Below, in pieces: positions 59,640 through 64,000 of a DNA stretch of 64,000 bases. Below the pieces are notes generated by a model, which saw nothing but the letters and a program-made list of their open reading frames with translations, had not been told where the DNA came from and searched no databases. Position 1 is the first letter of the stretch. Each line of letters opens with the position of its first letter. The stretch comes from Apricaphanius iberus. Taxonomy: Eukaryota; Chordata; Actinopteri; Cyprinodontiformes; Aphaniidae. Position numbers and translations under genes: made by a program. Where the stretch lies: positions 62,001 through 126,000 of the forward strand of contig JAPXFQ010001666.1 of NCBI GenBank assembly GCA_028564705.1. The letters run 5' to 3'.

Positions 59640-62600
59640 CTTTCTAAATCCACGGGCCCCATATGGGCGTTTGCTCTGAGAGTGACCCTTGCCTTACAAT
59701 GGGCTTCTTTTATGGGACCCATTTGGCGTTAATAAATACAATTGGGTACTCAATGTAAGATTTAAGTTGGTTTTAAATGAGTATTTGATAAATCAATTGA
59801 AATTGGATAATGCATTAAGGGACTCATATGAGTCCTACAAATTATCAAGAGATGACCTACATCAAGTCTATGTAGACAGTTAACTTTAGCCTGTTAAGTA
59901 AAATAAATGAAAAATATATCTGAAACAGTCAAGAGGTGGGCAGAATACCCAATAATTGCACTCAGGTGAGTGTAGGATTACTTCAACATATTTTTATTTG
60001 AGTAAAAGTAAAGAGCTGTCTAAATAAATTAATAGTAATAGTAAAAAAAAGTATTAGTTAAAATAGGCAACCTAAGTACTGTGCAACATTTGATATAATA
60101 TTTTTTAAGTTATGTCATTAGATAGACAAGAACATGAACTTATAGGCAAATTCAAGTATTTTCAAGAGTAAAATTGAAGAATAAAATGATACAAATAAAT
60201 CACATAATTACATAACAAATTTTAAGCAGAAGAAATACTTTTCTATGTCATTTTTTTAAGTAATATTGATACTTACAGTAGGTAATGAGTAAATACTTTC
60301 AAGGACAAGATAAAAAGTACTTCCATTCACAATTTATGGTGTTGACTATATGCTCACTTAAACTCAAAATGCAACAACAAGCTCAGCAGACTGATGATTA
60401 CATTAGAAAACCAAAGCTTTTGTCAAAATAGTTGGTCTCTTTTAATAAACTCCAGGTGTGTTTTAGTCTCTGGTGTATATTGTGTTGAACTATGTTCGCT
60501 CTTCATTCAATGAATTTGCTCACGGTGGTTAGAGTATCCAAAGTTTTACTCAAGTAAGAGTAGTGATACTTCACAAAGATATTATCAAGTAAAATGATAA
60601 AGTACAACAAAGTTACTCAAGTAAATGTAACTGAGTAGATGTAATTGGTTACTACCCACCTCTGCATGGGTCCCATAAGTAAATGTATGGCATTCATGCA
60701 CAACTAGTTCATGGAGTGTCGTGTCAGCTCATTAGAAAACTGTGACGACCGGGATGCTTTTTGTGGTTTTGCTACAGGAGCAAAAGTTGTTTGAGCCAAG
60801 CAACTTAAAGTGGTTTTAAAAAAAAGTAAAGGACAAAACTTTTTGTTTAAATAACCTCAAAATATGATAAAAACGTTAACAGTGAAAAAGAAAATCTTCA
60901 AAAAGATGTGTATATGTGGGCCCTGTGTGTTTTCTCAGGCTGGATGGGCGCTAACTGGCTTGAGCTCACTCTGCACTTCTGGTATGGGATGGTCAGTAAA
61001 ATTAAACACGCATCAGCAACAACCAAATGGGTTGTCTGTGTAGGACTTAGCTCCGCATCACATGGGCAACACATCTGGGACCCATATGGATTCCACTTAC
61101 TACCCAGGTTTGCCCTACATCAGACCTACAACAGCAGTTCACATGAAGCTATTATGCAACTCAGGACAAATCCCATCTGGGGTCCATTATTCAACCTCAA
61201 TCCATTTATGGGCTCCATATGTTATGTAAATGTTGTCTGGCTATTAATATCTAAATAAAGTTCAGAGTATGCCACCGCTGATGAGTGAGACATTTGGAAA
61301 GAGAGAAAAAGCTACAGAAAAAGTGTTTTTCTTGGTTAAATCTGGTGCGTGGTGTAGAGGCTATGGGGATTCGATTCTGACCTTCAGATCATTATTGCTG
61401 TATGTAATATGTCAAGAAAGGCCACTACTTCCACAAAAACCTAAAAGGAAAAAAAAAACAGTCTTGTGGGTGTTTGGTTATTCAATTGGAAAAATCCTTA
61501 TGAGGATTTGTCGAATCCTCATGAGATCCAACCACCATGAAGTGGCTGACAAAAACTTTAAAACAATGGGTGCAGTTAAAGTTTTTTGGTCTGAGACTCT
61601 AAACGGAAATAAAACATTAAATACAATAAACATGACACTGGTCATAGATCAGTCCCCATGCCAAGTATTCCCCGGACACAATTTCAGGTAATTGACCAAT
61701 AAAAACATTGCTTTCCATCAAAGCAATGTAAAAATCAAAAGGTGAAACATCTATTTCGATTTTTGTTCCTCAGAAGTGACCAAACATCTAAGGATCTCTG
61801 TTGTTTGGAAAGTCCAGTTAAATCAAAATAAAAAAATAAAAAAACGTCCAGCAGGGTTTCTGCCATCAATATTTGGTAAAGTTTTTGACAAATACTGAAA
61901 AATATACAACAATAATCAGTTCAATCGGTGTCTTTGCTCTGTACGTTTTCTATTTTACCACAAATAAAATAAACTGTGAAATAAAGTGTAGAAGATCCCA
62001 TTGTTTCCTTTCTGCCAATTATTCCTCAAGCATAATTTCATGTTAAAGATGTTAGGAAAACACTCTTGCCTTCCACTAAAACAATCCCCATGTTAAGTCA
62101 TGTGTGTGGGCTCAATGTGGGTTTGTGTTCATGCTTCTAGGGTCGCCAGCTGGAATAGATTTCACAATGACCTTCTTATTTGAGATCCACTTAGAATAAC
62201 TACAAGTAGATCTTAGATATGTCTTACATGGGTTATAAGAAAGTCTAAAATCGTGGGGAACATTTAGGACCCATATGGGTTCAATGTTTTAATCAGAGTT
62301 GACTTGAATCGACCACGTTTATGCAGTTAACATGAGACCATTAGGTAACCGAGGGAAATTTAGATCTGGAGTCAATTTGTCAAGTGGGTTCGTTCAAAAA
62401 TGGGCCCCATATGTGAAGCTGGTTATTGATGTCTGTATTACGTTGAGAATTCATCTGAGTTGATTAATCAGGCTAAATCTGACAGCTTCGTAGTTTCATT
62501 CAACTGAAATTTAAACAAAAAACAAAACATAGTCTTAAAAATACAGATTTTCATTTTTCCTGATCTAAATACGGAAAAGGACTGTCCAACCTGAGTTAGA

Positions 62601-62710
62601 ATAAAGATACATCTGTGGACTTGAAGGTTTTGACCCCCCAGGATGCGGTTTCTTATTGGACCATCATCAGATCCAACCAACATAAAGGGGTTGATAAAAC
62701 CTGAATAAAA
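59640..62710. repeat. Dispersed CCCATATGGG-family repeat segments in barhl1 intron 2
   Basis: Related motifs recur: CCCATATGGG near 59661 and 62271, GACCCATATGGATT near 61080, GGGCTCCATATGTTATG near 61213 and GGCCCCATATGTGAAG near 62404. ATGGGACCCATTTGG (near 59715) and ATGGGTCCCATAAG (near 60666) are variants. A second pair, AGATCCAACCACCATGAAG (near 61524) and AGATCCAACCAACATAAAG (near 62670), repeats about 1.1 kb apart. This looks like an old dispersed or once-tandem repeat broken up by later insertions. An in-frame run of such repeats produces an open frame at 60908-61258 that I do not regard as a gene. Confidence 0.55.
59932..60663. mobile_element. Non-autonomous DNA transposon with AGAGGTGGGYAG termini
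   Basis: The left end reads AGAGGTGGGCAGAATACCCA. The reverse complement of the right end reads AGAGGTGGGTAGTAACCAAT. These inverted ends of at least 12 bp enclose about 730 bp with no coding capacity, rich in ACTCAAGTAA-type subterminal motifs on both sides. A clear target-site duplication was not found, so flanks have decayed or the boundary is off by a few bases. It interrupts the CCCATATGGG repeat zone. Confidence 0.6.
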
Positions 62711-63326
62711 CCATCAAAAATAAAATAAAATAAAAACTAAAAGTGCAATCAAATTTTTTTTTTTCAATTGAGATCCCAAAATAAATATTTGAAATTTGAG
62801 CAAATCATCGTTGTGCAAACTCCATAGGCTATTCTCTGATGTTGTCAGAAAGATGTCTGAATGTGGTTTACAATTAATGCCTGGCTTCCAACGTCTTTGT
62901 TAATGCGAAATCTACAGGGGAGGAAAAGTCTGTTTTGATCACATTTTATCGGTTGAATAAAGATAAATACGGAATAGATAAGTCTACAGAGCTCCAGTGT
63001 TGTGAAGTTTGGTTCAGAATTTAAGGCTAAAATTAATCTGAAAGTTTCCCTGTGATTAGTCATCTAAACATAAATAAATACATGCAGCTCGTAGAAAAAT
63101 CCTGTATTTCACATTTAAATGTTTTAATTGGATGGTAAAATATCGATTAATCAGTTTTGACAGTATGACTCAGCCATGACAGAGAACTTTTGCCTCCTGG
63201 CTGAAGCTGAAAGAAAAGCACCATATATCTTCGGTCATGTGTGAGAAACCAGATTATCTCCCCTCTCCCCTTCCCCTCCTCCTTCCCAGTGAAAAACCAG
63301 CAGCACCAGCGGCGGCGGGGTCCTCA

Positions 63327-64000
<674 letters not shown>

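Noticed and set aside
59689..59883. Small frame next to ATGGGACCC repeat
   Set aside because: Short, AT-rich, without similarity, in intron DNA.
61269..61691. 140-aa plus-strand frame inside barhl1 intron 2
   Set aside because: Not similar to a known protein; antisense to barhl1 and in repeat-rich intron DNA.

Overview
The window is animal nuclear DNA, almost certainly from a ray-finned (teleost) fish. It is AT-rich and intron-bearing. It is full of decayed Tc1/mariner transposons, hAT-type elements with 8-bp target duplications, L2-type LINE tails and long microsatellites. The only protein-coding gene I can support is a vertebrate BarH-like homeobox gene. There are no operons, CRISPR arrays, tRNA or rRNA genes, or prokaryotic signals. 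Species cannot be fixed from the sequence.

Gene: barhl1 lies on the minus strand at the right edge. Two exons are visible: exon 2 (63328-63550, most of the homeodomain) and exon 3 (58463-58769, end of the homeodomain plus C-terminus and stop). They are joined by a 4,558-bp intron whose splice sites and reading phase agree exactly. Exon 1, with the start codon and N-terminal half, lies beyond position 64000.

Downstream domain (1-58,462): about 58 kb with no recognisable gene. It alternates between (a) islands of non-repetitive, often GC-richer sequence that look like candidate cis-regulatory elements, and (b) transposon debris. The main islands are near 1.4-2.9, 6.9-7.2, 12.0-12.9, 16.6-17.5, 20.4-22.3, 27.0-27.4, 29.7-30.7, 31.3-32.3, 34.3-36.4, 40.5-41.7, 44.3-45.0, 50.1-50.4, 55.0-55.5 and 56.1-57.1 kb. 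This layout is typical of a regulatory gene desert beside a developmental transcription factor. That reading is inference: conservation was not tested.

Mobile elements: fragments of at least four Tc1 families, several hAT-type elements, two kinds of LINE 3' end, and a pair of adjacent copies of an element encoding a THAP-like zinc-finger remnant. Three insertions have readable history. A hAT element (22826-24404) sits inside a Tc1 copy. A hAT element (4709-6073) carries a perfect 8-bp duplication and is itself invaded by a 209-bp element with a 14-bp duplication. A hAT-like element (39528-40193) has a perfect 8-bp duplication and a truncated sister at 3919. An unusual 850-bp AAATA/TATTT array (37630-38480) switches strand in the middle.

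I found no new multi-gene system. The most unusual items are the THAP-like twin copies, the strand-switching array and the layered insertions.
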